Positions 13,039 to 24,975 of a stretch of DNA of 64,000 nt are shown here, one piece after another. Position numbers and translations under genes: made by a program. The notes under the pieces were generated by a model. It made no database searches, was not told where the DNA came from, and saw nothing but the letters and a program-made list of their open reading frames with translations. The DNA is taken from positions 67,630,025 through 67,694,024 of the forward strand of contig NC_087064.1 in assembly GCF_963678635.1 (NCBI RefSeq). The letters are read 5' to 3'. This DNA comes from Symsagittifera roscoffensis (Eukaryota; Xenacoelomorpha; Acoela; Convolutidae). Each line of letters starts with the position of its first letter. The first letter of the stretch is position 1.

Positions 13039-13330
13039 TTGTAGTTTTTATTATTTCTGCTGTTATAAAGTTCTGTGTTCTCTTGATGTGTTACAAAATT
13101 TGTTAAAAGGATAGTAGAATACTGCAGCTAGGGAAATTGGCGTAAAAAATACATTGCGTTAAGGTAGGATGAGGGCTCGAAAAACCTGCTCACTTTTAAT
13201 TTTTTGAAAAATGGCAGCTATGCTTTAATTTGCTTGTAAGGGACTTTCTGGGGGTGTTTTTAAGGAGTTTATATATTATTTTTGATGTAATTTTTTGGAG
13301 AAAAGAAAATTTTTGTTAAGATTGCGATGA

Positions 13331-13600
13331 AATACTGCAACCTCTAATACAAATTCAACTCTCTCGCAATGCCGTTGGTGTCTGCTATGTTGAACATGCG
13401 ATTCATGAACGAAGGAAGAGCCTTTTTCCGGAGGTATCTGCTGCCTTATTGGACGAGAATTACCATTCTCTATTCGAAGGCTGAAAACACGAAGAGCCGA
13501 TACGAATAGGATTGGAGACTGCGGGAACCGCGACAATTGCAAGTTTGTGCACGACAGACTCCGTCGTGACGACTCAACAAAAACTAATGATGTAATTTAA
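13331..13600 (+). other. GC-richer island with a CCCH-finger-like peptide; possible exon
   Basis: This segment is less AT-rich than its surroundings. One plus-strand frame after a stop near 13481 gives about 38 residues including CGNRDNCKFVH, which has the C-x5-C-x3-H spacing of the second half of a CCCH zinc finger. The first Cys of a full finger is not in frame. The minus-strand ORF over the same stretch (13542-13276) has no recognisable motif. No splice site could be tied to it. It could be an eroded exon or chance. Confidence 0.2.
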
Positions 13601-15640
13601 CTGCTTTATTTGTAATGCTTGAATGTTTTGCACCCCAACGAAATGACTTGTGATAGTAAATTACTGAAATTTCATAAAAATTAACAAAAAAATCTGGATA
13701 ATTTGTTTTTCTTCCACAGTAAATCAAACATATATTTATATTCAAGAATTTGAGTGATGAACTTCAAATCAGAAAAAAGATTGAAGGTCTACAGAAAGAT
13801 AGTTTTAGCCAATTTCAATTTAAAGTTTTAACCAGTTAAAGACATTTCAACCTTTCACTTTATTTGATTGAATTTTACCACTTAGATTTGATAAATTTTT
13901 GTAGAAATGTTTGGTGTAAAACTCATGAGTCATGAGCTCGGAAGTCTTTTCAGTGCCGTGTGTTCACTACGTTAAATATCAAAATAATAAATTATAGATC
14001 CTGGCGAATTTGCACCAAGGACCAAAGTTTTTTTGAAAAATGCTAGTTTGATTTTTATTTTTCATTAAATTGCTCTTTCATCTGCTCTAAAATTCAGAGA
14101 GACATAGAGACAAAACTAGCTCAAGGATCTAGCAACAAAATGTAAACAAACCTTGACGTCATTATTTGTCTAATGTGAAAAAGATATCCGCAGCTTGAAT
14201 AAGTTTTCTGATAAGCAAAACAGAAGAAAAAAATGTTCAGTTTATTGGGGTTTGTCACTATGAATCCGCCTTTACAAAACTGGGTCAACATTTGTTTCTA
14301 CAGATAGAAAAAGTAAACCAAAATTTCTATTAATATATTAATCGTTTTTTTTTTCAACATGGGAAGCTTTTCTCTTACATATTGGAAATATCTTTTATTT
14401 ACCGTTGATTTTGCAAAAAAATATTTTGGTTTACTGTTCTGATGTAAATTATCCAAAAACGATTGAGTAAAGTTTAAATTTAAAACGCGCTAATTATCAA
14501 ATTGGGTTGAATTAAAAAAAAAAATGACGAAGACAAAAATTATTAAGAGTTTTATGCAGAAACCATATGGTGCATCTTATTTTACAAAATTTGGCATCTA
14601 ATTAATAAGCTAATACTTGAACTTTGAGCTATTTTGATAAATAACAATTTTAGTCAAAACTGCCGGTTCAAATGCCAACAAAACTATATAATTTGATCTT
14701 CATTTATAACCCAACAAAGTTTAAAAAAATCATTTTAAAACAAAATTGGCGTTTTTTTATTTGAAAAGACATTTTTTGCTGCTTAACAGAATTGTTTTTC
14801 TGAGAAACTGAGCAGATTATGCCTGTCCCAAACTTTCTGGGCTATGAAAGAGGCTCATTGTGATCAACTTTATCAACTGAGCCGGCAGTTTTATGTACAT
14901 TTTGAGTGAAAAATCAAAACAACTCATTTTTGAAGTACATTGGAGAATCGAAAATTGAAATACAAATTGCACCATAGCTTCACAGCAAAAATTTTCTATT
15001 TTGTCTATTTTGAGAAAAACGCGTTTTAAGCATCAAGTGTTATTCATTTTGTCCAATTAAATTACATCAACACTGCGATATGTAGCCTAAAAAAGTAAAA
15101 AGTTTTGATTCTAAATAAAAAAAACCCTGGCATAATTTTCAAATATTTAAAAAATGACCTTAGTAAAATTCACATTTTAAAAGGTCAAAAAACATTACAT
15201 GAAAAACAAACATGACGAGTTTTTTTCTGCTCGTCGTATGCTTCGTTGGGCTATAGAATACGCTGATTGGAATACAACATTGTCAGCAATTGAACCAATA
15301 GGTTTGGCATAAATTTGATAGAATAAAAATGCCAAAAAATATTTCTTTTTTGAGTAAAATTGGGACCCAATTTTTGGCAAAATATGTCGCATTTGGGCCC
15401 CGAAATTTTTTGTTCACAGCCGATCCAATTTGAGTAAATTGCATCATAAATTTTTAATTTCATTCGTTTCGTTCGAATAATTTAAATCAACTCTATATTT
15501 GAATATAAAAGTTTGGCCATATGGCGATCGCATGTGAAGAGTGTTTTTTTTTCGTTCATTTGACCTTGAAAAATACAATTACTGAAATGAAATGCATATT
15601 GTTGGAAGTTTCTGGTGTTTTTGTTTTAGCTGTTCTGTGA
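13600..15640. other. Unassigned AT-rich DNA
   Basis: No gene, repeat or RNA structure recognised. The overlapping minus-strand ORFs at 15195-15463 are in different frames of the same AT-rich stretch and show no domain. Confidence 0.4.
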
Positions 15641-16065
15641 TCGCGGTGACCTCAAAATATTTGAGTAGCAGAAGATATGCAAGCTGAAACAAGGTTTTGT
15701 TATCGATTGCTTGATAATAAGTTAAGCTTTAGCAAATAGCCGAATCATAGAAGAGAACCTGGTTTTTGAGGAAGTGGAGCCAAGAAAGAGGGGGTCAAAA
15801 ACCCAAATAGAATTGCTCAAATTTAGTTTCATTTTTCTTGATCAAAAAATGACCTTGAAGAATGCATATGACCTCTGATTAGAATTATATTTTGTTAAAA
15901 ATTATTGATCTTTTCGACATTACTGTTTTATTATACCAACATCTCAAAAAGTTTGAGCAGTAGAAGGTATGCAAACTGAAGCAAAATTTTATTATCCATT
16001 GTTTGATAATAAATTCAACTTCAGCAATTAGCCAGAACATAGAAGTATACCTGGTTTTTGAGGAG
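15640..16065. repeat. Direct duplication of ~120 bp, about 300 bp apart
   Basis: The text around 15648-15765 (TTGAGTAGCAGAAGATATGCAAGCTGAA ... CCTGGTTTTTGAGGA, with gaps) recurs at about 15950-16062 (TTGAGCAGTAGAAGGTATGC ... ACCTGGTTTTTGAGGA) with substitutions throughout. The copies are diverged, so the duplication is old. Confidence 0.75.
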
Positions 16066-16580
16066 ATGTTTCACCTTTCTCGACCAGAAACTGGCATGTT
16101 TGGACCGTCTCGAATGAATTTTGGTATGTTTCGACTTTCGTGACCAGATTTTGTTTCTTTTGACTTTCTGGACCCAAAATAAAAGCTTTTAAACTTCGCT
16201 CCGCCCAGTTTAGATATGTTCTGATCTTTTCGGCTGATTATTTGATATGTTTTGAAATATGGTATTTTTCAAATATAATTGTTTGTCCCCTATGAAAAAA
16301 ATATCATTTTACTTGAACCAGTTCATATGTTTTCCGCATTTCTTGACTCGGTATGTTTGGAATTTGGAATTTACTTTTTTGATGCCGCATAGAAAAGTTT
16401 CGACAGCCTTGATAGAAAAACAACCTCGATCAATTAGAAATTTTTCTTAAACTTAATCGCATTTTTTATATAATTTACGTATTTTTGTTATTTTTTGTTT
16501 TCAAGGGCTACTTGCTAAACCAAGATGTGCCCTAGACCACGATGTGTTTTCTAAATCAAGATGTACCCTAGCCCCCCACA
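16066..16580. repeat. Short degenerate repeats (TATGTTTCGACTTTC-like and AAGATGTNCCCTAG)
   Basis: Between 16070 and 16270 phrases of the type ATGTTT-GAC/GATCTTTC-GACC recur irregularly. At 16515-16575 three short units built on CCAAGATGTGCCCTAG, CCACGATGTG and TCAAGATGTACCCTAG follow one another. The ORF at 16259-16450 overlaps this zone and is not convincing as a gene. Confidence 0.5.
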
Positions 16581-18640
16581 AAGGATCAATACTTGCATTA
16601 TGAAAGATTGGATATCAATTGCAATGATTGTTGAAACTTTTTACTCGCACGCTTTTTGTAGGTCCGATAGATAGCAACTTTATTTGAAAAATTTTTGTTT
16701 GAATAATTCGTTGAGTCAGGTTGTTTTAAGAGGCTATTACAGCTTAGTTGTGCTGTCTGGTTAATTTATAGTTTTAAGTTTCATCAGTCTTCAATATCTG
16801 TTTGTTAGGCTCCCTTCTTACAGGAAAAAAGTCTCGAAAAAGATGGTCTCTTTTGCAAAATAAACATTGGATCACATGGATAGCCAAAAATGGGATGAGA
16901 CGAAACCAAAATGTTTATTTTGTGAAGTGTAAGAGGATCTGCATCAGGCTATAAATAGATGAAGCAGCGCTGACAGCAATTTGTGTCTTTTTAGTAGCCA
17001 ATCACCCATTTGCATAGATTTCCACGTCGGTTCAACCTATGACGCTGCTAATTCTATCAAAACCCGGGTAGGAAATCAAAAAAAAATTCAACTGACCCTT
17101 TTTTCATGTGTATTATTTGATAACCTGTAAAATTGTTTAGATAACCCGGAGGTTAAAGTATACAGGTTTTTTTGGTTTTTTGATATAGGTTTAAAAATCA
17201 ACAAACGAGAATAAATCACTCCGTGCCGGCATCTGAGCAAAATTAGAATGATTAAAAATAAATTAAACAAAAAGGTTACTTATTTTTTTTTATGATTTGA
17301 AACCACCCAATATTTTTGTTAATTGGTTTTTGTTCGTTTGAATAAAAAATTGTTTATTAAATTTGGTTCTGTTCTTTGATTTTTTGAGCTTTCTCAGCCT
17401 TTCAGGTAAACCATTGCAATTCTTCGCTCATGCTTTAGCAATCAAAGACTGAGTAGTGATTTCCATAAACCTATGATGTACTAACTTTTTTCGGTATATT
17501 GTTTTCAGTTTGTGCCCATTTTTTTAAACTGTTTTTATTATTGTTTTTCGTTGAAAGAGTTATTTTTCAGTCAATAGATCACTATGTTTCAGAAACTAGT
17601 AAACTTATGCTATGAACAGTTCTGAATGAAGTATGTTGTTTTTCAAAAATAGATTACAGCTTTCATTTTCGCCTAAAGCAAATTGTTACAGCCCAGTTTG
17701 CTGGGCAATTCAAACGATGGACAATTTTCTGCTGTAATCAATTGAAAAGTACTGCAATATAACGAGGTGGAGATTTCATTGAAGCACCATTATTGGCATT
17801 TTCTGACGAAAAACTTGCAATTTGTGTGCATAATCCAATAAAAAGTAGAGTTATGTAACAAATTAAAGTTCAATCCTTTTTTTGGGGTCATCAGCAAAAA
17901 AATCGAACAATTCAATCTCATTTATTGCCAATAGTTTAATTTCAAATACCGCCAAACTTTAAATCAATCTATTTTACTGGCAACCGTTTAGAGCCCAACC
18001 CAGGTTTATTCAACTTCAATTTAACCAGCAGTTTTATCCAGCTAAAAAAAATTATTTCAATTTGACCAAAAATATTATGATGTTCAACTCATTTTTAGGC
18101 AAGATTCTTACAAATCAGGAAAATTCTTCAATCTTAAATGCCGATAAATTTTAGAGAATTACAGAATGACTAGGTGAAAAATTAGATTTTTTATTCTTTT
18201 ACATATCACCAAATCATATCCAAACATCACTAACTCCAATTACTGATTTGCTTTATCGATCTTATGATTTTTTTCCCAAATACTGATAACCCGAAATGGA
18301 TTGCTGGGATATGTATCACAAATACCACAGGGATGCATCCACGATTCTAATTAAACAACCTTTTGAGATTTGTGTGTATTACACAAAAAATTAGGAGCGA
18401 TTTAGGTCATTACAAGGGGTAACTTTGATCAATTAGTTAAACATTGAATATTTTATCTAAAGACAAGTTCGTTGATTACGCAATTGTCTCAAAGCTTTCG
18501 TTTTCGTAATTTGAGTTTTTTCTGACTCTTCGTTTAAAACATAGATTTTACGTTATTTAGAGATCATCTAATCATCCAGGTAGACTAGTCAGATGTAAAT
18601 TGCCTTTTATTTATAGTTTCCTTACTTGCGGTCTGCAGCT
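16580..18640. other. Unassigned AT-rich DNA
   Basis: I see no gene. The minus ORF at 17270-17088 encodes a hydrophobic Leu/Ile-rich peptide without supporting context. No tRNA-like B box or strong palindrome was noticed. Confidence 0.4.
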
Positions 18641-19500
18641 CCGCCAGCAGCATGTCATTTCTGCCAATCTTCCATCAAAATCTTCAGCAAGCAATCTAGC
18701 TATCAATCAATCTCGCTATCTTTTCATCTAGCCGCCCATCCATCCAAGAGTCCAACCATCTATCAGGCTATCTTTCCAACAATGACTCAAACAGAATATT
18801 TATTCAACTACCCATCGATCTAGCCATCCATACATCGATGCATCCAATCATCCGAGTATCCACCCCTCAAACATTTTAATCATCAAGCGATCCATGCAAC
18901 TGGTCAACCAACCAGTCATCCATCCAACTAGTCATCAATCAGTCTGGCCAACAACATCCGATCATATTTTGTTTGTTCCATCCATTTAGCAATGCTTCCA
19001 TCTACCCATCCATCCTACCAGCCACCAAAGTGTCCGTCCTGCTATCCATCCATCCATCCATACACCCATCCATTCATTCATCAAGCGACCCATTCAAATA
19101 GCTAACTATCCGCCCCAAGTCATCAATTTATCGAGCCATCCAAATAACTATTCCATCTAATTAGACATTTGAAGAGACATTTATCAAACAGTCATCCATC
19201 CAACCAGTCCTGCAGCCATTTGACCATATATTCCTGCTTCCAACTATTTATCCGTTCAGCCATCGATCGATTCATTCGTACATCCATACGTTCTCGTACC
19301 AATCCTTCCAACCAACCAGCCACATCCCAACCAGTCATCATTCGTTTTAATCATTCCTCCATTTTGTCATCCATTCAGCCATCAACTCAACCCTTCAACG
19401 ACCCATCCAGTAAGCCACCAAGCCAATCTTCCATTAATCTGTTTATTCATCATGCCATCAACCCATCTAGCCAACTATCCAGGTTTAGATTTCATGAAAG
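18640..19500. repeat. CCAT/CCAAC-rich degenerate simple-sequence block, copy 1
   Basis: Nearly 900 bp dominated by ATCCATCC, CAACCAGCCA and AGCCATC units. The open frames through it (18626-18823, 19169-19522) are Ser/His/Pro/Ile-rich translations of the repeat. The part from about 18970 to 19490 is duplicated at 20790-21290 with substitutions and small indels. The order of non-repeat phrases (ACCAAAGTGTCCGTCC, TGAAGAGACATTTATCAAA, TTATCCGTTCAGCCATCGAT) is preserved, so this is a block duplication and not independent expansion. Confidence 0.9.
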
Positions 19501-19726
19501 CACCGTTGATGGCATTTTTTGACGGAATATGTATTTTAACCGAATTTGGCACGGTAAGATACTTACTAATTTCGTTGAAAAAAAATCGTCTTATGCAAAG
19601 CTAAATTTCCGCGCTAGATCTTCAATTTTCAAGTCCATCTTTTCAAAACAAATAGAAGCAAATAATTCTGAATTTTTGTCAAGTGTGATTATACCTTTTC
19701 TCCCTGTATTTATTCATGTTTTCATT

Positions 19727-19828
19727 ATAAATATAGCGATACAGATTTAAATTAGACTTCAGTGTTTCCGTTCAGATAAATATAGCGATACAGATTTTAA
19801 TTAGAAGTCAATGTTTCCGTTCAGATAA
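19727..19828. repeat. ~50-bp tandem duplication
   Basis: Two adjacent units start at about 19727 and 19777. Each carries AAATATAGCGATACAGATTT, then AATTAGA.TTCA.TGTTTCCG and TTCAGATAA. Differences are a few substitutions. Confidence 0.9.
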
Positions 19829-20790
19829 TAAGTTCCAAAGTAGTTCCTGAGCTTAAGCGGAAGTTACAGATGAAAATATTTTGTTGAAAAAAGTTTGATT
19901 AAGCAGAATTGAATACTTTAACAAGATCAAAAAAACCAATGCTTAATTTTAGCTTGAAGTTTTCATAATTCTTCAGTTAAAGTTAAAACCGCGGCAATCG
20001 ATGACTTATTTACTTGGAAGTCAATTAAAATGTAGCTTTATAATCGGGTACAATTTATTAAGTAAAATTTCAAGTAAAATCTCAAAAAGATCCGATCTTG
20101 TTAAAAAATCAAGAATGCAAACCTTGCACAAGTTTTGCAAAGTTTGTTTTCTTCATTCGGAATGCAGGCCTGTATCAAATATATATCAAGATAAAAACCC
20201 TCGGGCAATTATCTTCAATGAAAAATACTTCATTTTGCAGTCCCAATAACTTGTAATAACGGTGATCATCTTTATGCGTTTTAATCTATTTTTCTAGTCT
20301 AATACTTTAGAAAAGTAATTTTTGCAAGAATCTCGATAAGACTTTTGCCAGATTTGCATTCACAAAATAAACCACGACTTGTTTTTTTAACCACGAGAGA
20401 AACCGCGATGGAATATATCAAACATACAATTCGAGCAAACATCTGTTATTTGTGTCATGAGTTGTTAGTTTTTAGCTAATTTTGACGATTGTTCGGAAAA
20501 AAAATTGATTACTTGCATAAACATTGCTCAAGTCTGCTTATTCGAAAAACTTATCAAAAACATTGTAGAAAATTTTAAAAAAATGATTTTCATGCATTCG
20601 TGCTACTTCCTGCAGTATCCTTTATAAAAGGGGAACATATTTCAGCAACCTCCAGGGTGAAATTATGCTTGGTGGTATCTGTTGAAGACCTGATCATTGC
20701 AAACTCTGATCATTACAGAAGCAGCAGTTTTGTAGCGGAACCCACAGCAGTAATTTTTTTTATCATTCTTTAACTGTTCCATCCATTTAA
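19829..20790. other. Unassigned AT-rich DNA between the two CCAT blocks
   Basis: No recognised gene. The 82-codon plus ORF at 20001-20249 has no domain, signal peptide or splice context that I can identify. Confidence 0.35.
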
Positions 20791-21300
20791 CAATGCATCC
20801 ATCTACCCATCCATCCAACCAGCAACCAAAGTGTCCGTCCAGCTATCCTTTGATCCACCCATACATCCATGCATTTATTTATCATGCGACCCGTTCAAAT
20901 ACCTAACCATCCGCCCAAGTCATCTATCTATCTAGCCATCCAAATAAACATCCATCTAATCAGACATTCGAAGAGACATTTATCAAAAAGTCATCCATCC
21001 AACCAGCCCTGCATCCATTTGACCATATGTTCAGGCTTCCAGCTATTTATCCGTTCAGCCATCGATTCATTCGTTCACCCATATGTTCTTGTAGCAATCC
21101 TTTCAACCAACCAGCCACATACCCAACCAGTCATCATTCGTTTTAATCATTCTATCGTTTTTTCGTCCATTCAGCCATCAACTCAACCCTTCATCGATCC
21201 ATCCAAAAAGCCATAAGCCAATCTTTCCTTAATCTGTTATTCATCATGCCCCAACCCATCTAGCCAACTATTCGCCAGGTCTTCTGTCCATCTAGCCCTG
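20790..21300. repeat. CCAT/CCAAC-rich degenerate block, copy 2
   Basis: A diverged second copy of the block at 18970-19490, in the same orientation and with the same order of unique phrases. The ORF at 20869-21216 is again a translation of the repeat, not a gene. Confidence 0.85.
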
Positions 21301-22262
21301 CTAGCATCCATTCAACCAATCATTTACACAGACATGCCACAATCAATTACAAGCATGCAAACACTCAAATTTATACAGTTTTTAATTGCTTTTAGACTTA
21401 CTTACACAATTAAACAAGTATATATATCTTCACTCATACGGACAAGTTAACATATAATCACGAAATGTTACATACATAAACACAAACAAACATACACAAA
21501 CTTGCAGATATTTACATGCATACACACGAACATTGCCAACATACATGGTTAAAAGTATAAACGCATGCAAAAAACATTTGTTCATAGATCGATGCAATCA
21601 AAAAACACATCGATGAACAACATATAAAAATTACGTTTAGGGTACGTTATAGCAGCTCACCAAGTCTCCAAAAAAAACTATTTTCAGTAGGAAAAAACTG
21701 TTCAGTTAGAGTAATAATTTTGTTTATAATTAAACTAATTTGACAAGCCCATAACAAAGTAAAACATACCCATCATTATACATGCAAAATAACATAATTC
21801 AGACAAACATACTTTTGTTGCTATTTACTTTCACACATAGACATAACCATTAGGTTTGTACAGATGAACAACTTAATTATTCTCATACTTGCTTTCATGC
21901 TGTAGATAAATACAACGCAACTTAATTTTGCATGAAAAAAATAACCATATCAGTTTTTTTGGAGATAGATCAGCTTTCAAATTTTAGCCATCCCAACTAC
22001 CAATTTTCTTTTTTATTGAAAATTAAAAACTGGTAATAGAAATTTTTGTAATCTGTTTTTTCAGGCCTTAAACTATTTGTCTTACAGTATACAAATAGGC
22101 CAGTTTGAAGCAATTTAAGTGATGGGAAGACTGTGTTCAGGCGTTCTTACAAAAATGTGGAAAACTTGCTAGGATGAGATTTTCTGTGCAACTTTAAACC
22201 TTTTTGAACTTGTAACGTTTGTTTAATTCATTCTTTTTGATCTTTGGGCATTTCAATTCTAC
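21300..22262. other. Unassigned DNA rich in ACATACA/CATAAACA
   Basis: From about 21340 to 21900 the strand is rich in A and C, with many ACATA, CACAAAC and CATACA words. Similar text occurs at 26650-27190. No gene seen. Confidence 0.4.
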
Positions 22263-22620
22263 TAGAATGACTTTTACAACCGTAGTGTAACGATAAGAAA
22301 GCATTAGATGACTAGATAAGTACATATTATTGCTTTTCAGTAAATATCAGCAATTTTAAAATTTTTTGACGTTCAAAGTTTCCGTTAACTACAAAAGCTG
22401 AACAAATAGAGGTTGAACTGTTTTCTTTTCAGCTGCATCCTCAATCTTTCTGCAAAATCGATGTCTATTGTATCTCTGAATGAAGTCATATAACTATGAT
22501 GAAATAACTTTAAAAAAGTTTTATTTTATTGGAAAAAAAATTGTTGTAAGATGATTTTCAAAATTTTGTGATCTTCTGAATTCGTGCAAATCAAACACCC
22601 AGTCTTTTTTCTGGAAATCA
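22263..22620. repeat. ~724-bp repeat family, partial copy 1
   Basis: Shares with the copies at 23571 and 24295 the ordered phrases GTAGTGTAACGATAAG, ATTATTGCTTTTCAGTAA, TTTTGACGTTC, ACAAAAGCTGA, AACTATGATGAAATAACTT and GTGATCTTCTGAATTCGTGC. On the minus strand one frame stays open across the core (FHHSY...FRDT...AERL...QLKRKQ) and is shared with the other two copies. Confidence 0.85.
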
Positions 22621-23570
22621 GTTTTTTCCGGCAATTTTTTTTAGACGAAGTTGTTTTAAAAATATCAATTTGTTATAATTAATTAGGTTAAAGATCAAAA
22701 AATGTTTTAGTTTCTTTTAGTTAATTTAATTATACATAAACAGAAAAATTGAACAATTAAACGAAATGAAATGAATTCAATCGCACTGTCACCGCCGCAA
22801 TGCAGCACAAACTACAAAACAGAATTGAACTTAAACTGTGTAGACTCCAATTATAACAAAGATTGCTCAGTTCTGGTAGTTTTTTTTTTGTTTTTGCTAT
22901 CAGAAGATTCAGGTATTTGATTGGAGTAATTGTGTAATATAGATTGATTCACACAACAGTAATCAGTTTGTTTGACAGTTTTTGAATTGTTTTTTGATAT
23001 TGAAAATGAAATCTCAGTGACATTTTTGTAGAAAAATGATGCCTTCAAAAACAGAATCAGCAAAAACTTTCAGAATGAATTTTGAATCTTTTTCAAGTAA
23101 TGGATGGCAAACAATTAAGAGGAATAAATAAGGTTATAATTCAAATCAAGCAAATGTGTGCTTCAATCGATACAAATCAAAACAAGAGATTTCAACAGAA
23201 TTGCTTGTGTATATTTTGTTCAGTTCAGTTGAAGCCAAACATTGTCTGATTTTGAACCAATAAAAGCTTATATGACTGGACTGTACTAAAAATTTGATTT
23301 TGAATAGATTTACGCAGGTAAAAGAGATCAATGCAGGTTTTCTTCTCAGGTTAATCCCATGTTCAGCTGACTATCTATGATGTCTACTTATGTTTCCACA
23401 TCTTCAAATTTTTTTTCCTTAAGTATAGATAGCAGTTACACAATTACAGAACATTTCCAAAAGGATAAAAGTCAGATATATAGTGACATGGTTTTTGTTA
23501 TATAGGAAAAAATAATTTACGTAACAGTTTATCAAAATAAAAACCTAATTTAATCAAGATTGATTTTTAG

Positions 23571-24294
23571 AACTGTAGTGTAACAATAAGGAAGCACAAC
23601 ATGACTGGAATAGTACAAATTATTGCTTTTTCAGTAATGTATCAGCAATTTTGAAAACTTTTGACGTTCGAAATTTCCATTAATTACAAAAGCTGAGCAA
23701 ATAGAAGAAAAACTGTTCTCTCTTCAGTTGCATCATCAACCTTTCTGCAATATCGATACCTTTTGTATCTCTAAATGGATTCGCATAACTATGATGAAAT
23801 AACATAGAAAAGTTTTGGAAAAAAATTTGATATAAATGATATTCAGAAATTTGTGATCTTCTGAATTCGTGCAAAACAAATAACACAGTCCTTTTTATGA
23901 AAAATACTGAGTCTTCTGAGTTTTATGTTTGACATACTGACAAACGAAAGCGTCAACTGTGTTAAATTTTACTAAAGATGTACTTTTCTAATAGTCACGC
24001 ATGTGTCTATACAAAAGTGTGAAAATTTTTAGGTATATTTGTTTGTTCAAAAATGGAAAAAAGCCAGATTTTTAATTAGAACTCAAACTCATTCTAGGTT
24101 TTTTCAGATTGGTCAAACAATTATGTAAATTCTTGTTTCTCTAATTATTGTGATTCAAAATGTCAATATCAAACTGAGATCAAAACACAAGATAAAAGAT
24201 GACAACAATTGGACGTAGCTTTTTCATAAGAAAACATATTTTACGTAACAGTTTATCACAACAAGCTCTTATATTTTTCTAGGTTGACTTTTAG
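23571..24294. repeat. ~724-bp repeat family, copy 2 (full unit)
   Basis: One complete unit: the following copy starts 724 bp downstream with the same text (AACTGTAGT.TAACAATA.GGAAGCA). After the shared core it continues with TAGTCACGCATGTGTCTATACAAA and ends in GACGTAGCTTTTTCATAAG, ACGTAACAGTTTATCA. The minus ORF 23886-23680 lies in this unit. Confidence 0.9.
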
Positions 24295-24975
24295 AACTGT
24301 AGTTTAACAATATGGAAGCATAACATGACTAGAATAGTACAAATTATTGCTTTTTTTAGTAAATTATCAGCAACTTTAAAACCTTTTGACGTTCGAAGTT
24401 TCAATTAAATACAAAAGCTGAGCAAATATAGGATCAACTGTTTTCTTTTCAGTTGCATTATCAGCCTTTCTGCAATATCGATTTTTTTGTATCTCTGAAT
24501 GGAATCACATAACTATGATGAAATAACTTAAGAGAATTTTCTTTTATTCGAAAAAAAAATAATCTAAAGGATGTTCAAAAATTTGTGATCTTCTGAATTC
24601 GTGTAAAACAAATAACCCGGTCCTTTTTTCTGAAAAATACTGAAATTTCTGAGTATTATGTTTGACATTCTGATAAACGAAGAAAACTTCAACTTTGTTT
24701 AATTTAAATAAATATGTACTTGTCTAATAGTTACGCATGTGTCTATACAAATGTGTAAAAATTTTAGGTATGTTTGTTCAAAAATGAAACAAAAGCCAGA
24801 AGTTTAATTAAAACTCAAACTCATTCTAGTGTTTTTAAGATTCGTCAAACAATTATATAAATTCTTGTTTCCTTAATCATTGTGATTCAAAAGGTCAAGA
24901 TCAAAACACCAAATAAAATTGACACAATTAACAATTGGACGTAGCTTTATACATAAGAAAAAAAAATTACGTAAC
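24295..24975. repeat. ~724-bp repeat family, copy 3 (tandem with copy 2)
   Basis: Directly abuts copy 2 and follows it phrase by phrase to ACGTAGCTTTATACATAAG and TTACGTAACA, then diverges into CAACGAGCAACGAAG. Substitutions and small gaps throughout mark it as an old tandem duplication. Confidence 0.9.

Noticed and set aside
18626-21216. Three plus-strand ORFs of 65-117 codons rich in Ser, His, Pro and Ile
   Set aside because: They are translations of the CCAT/CCAAC simple-sequence blocks and share no splice sites or domains.
23146-23331. Small minus ORF between repeat copies 1 and 2
   Set aside because: Not conserved in the other copies and without motif or splice context.
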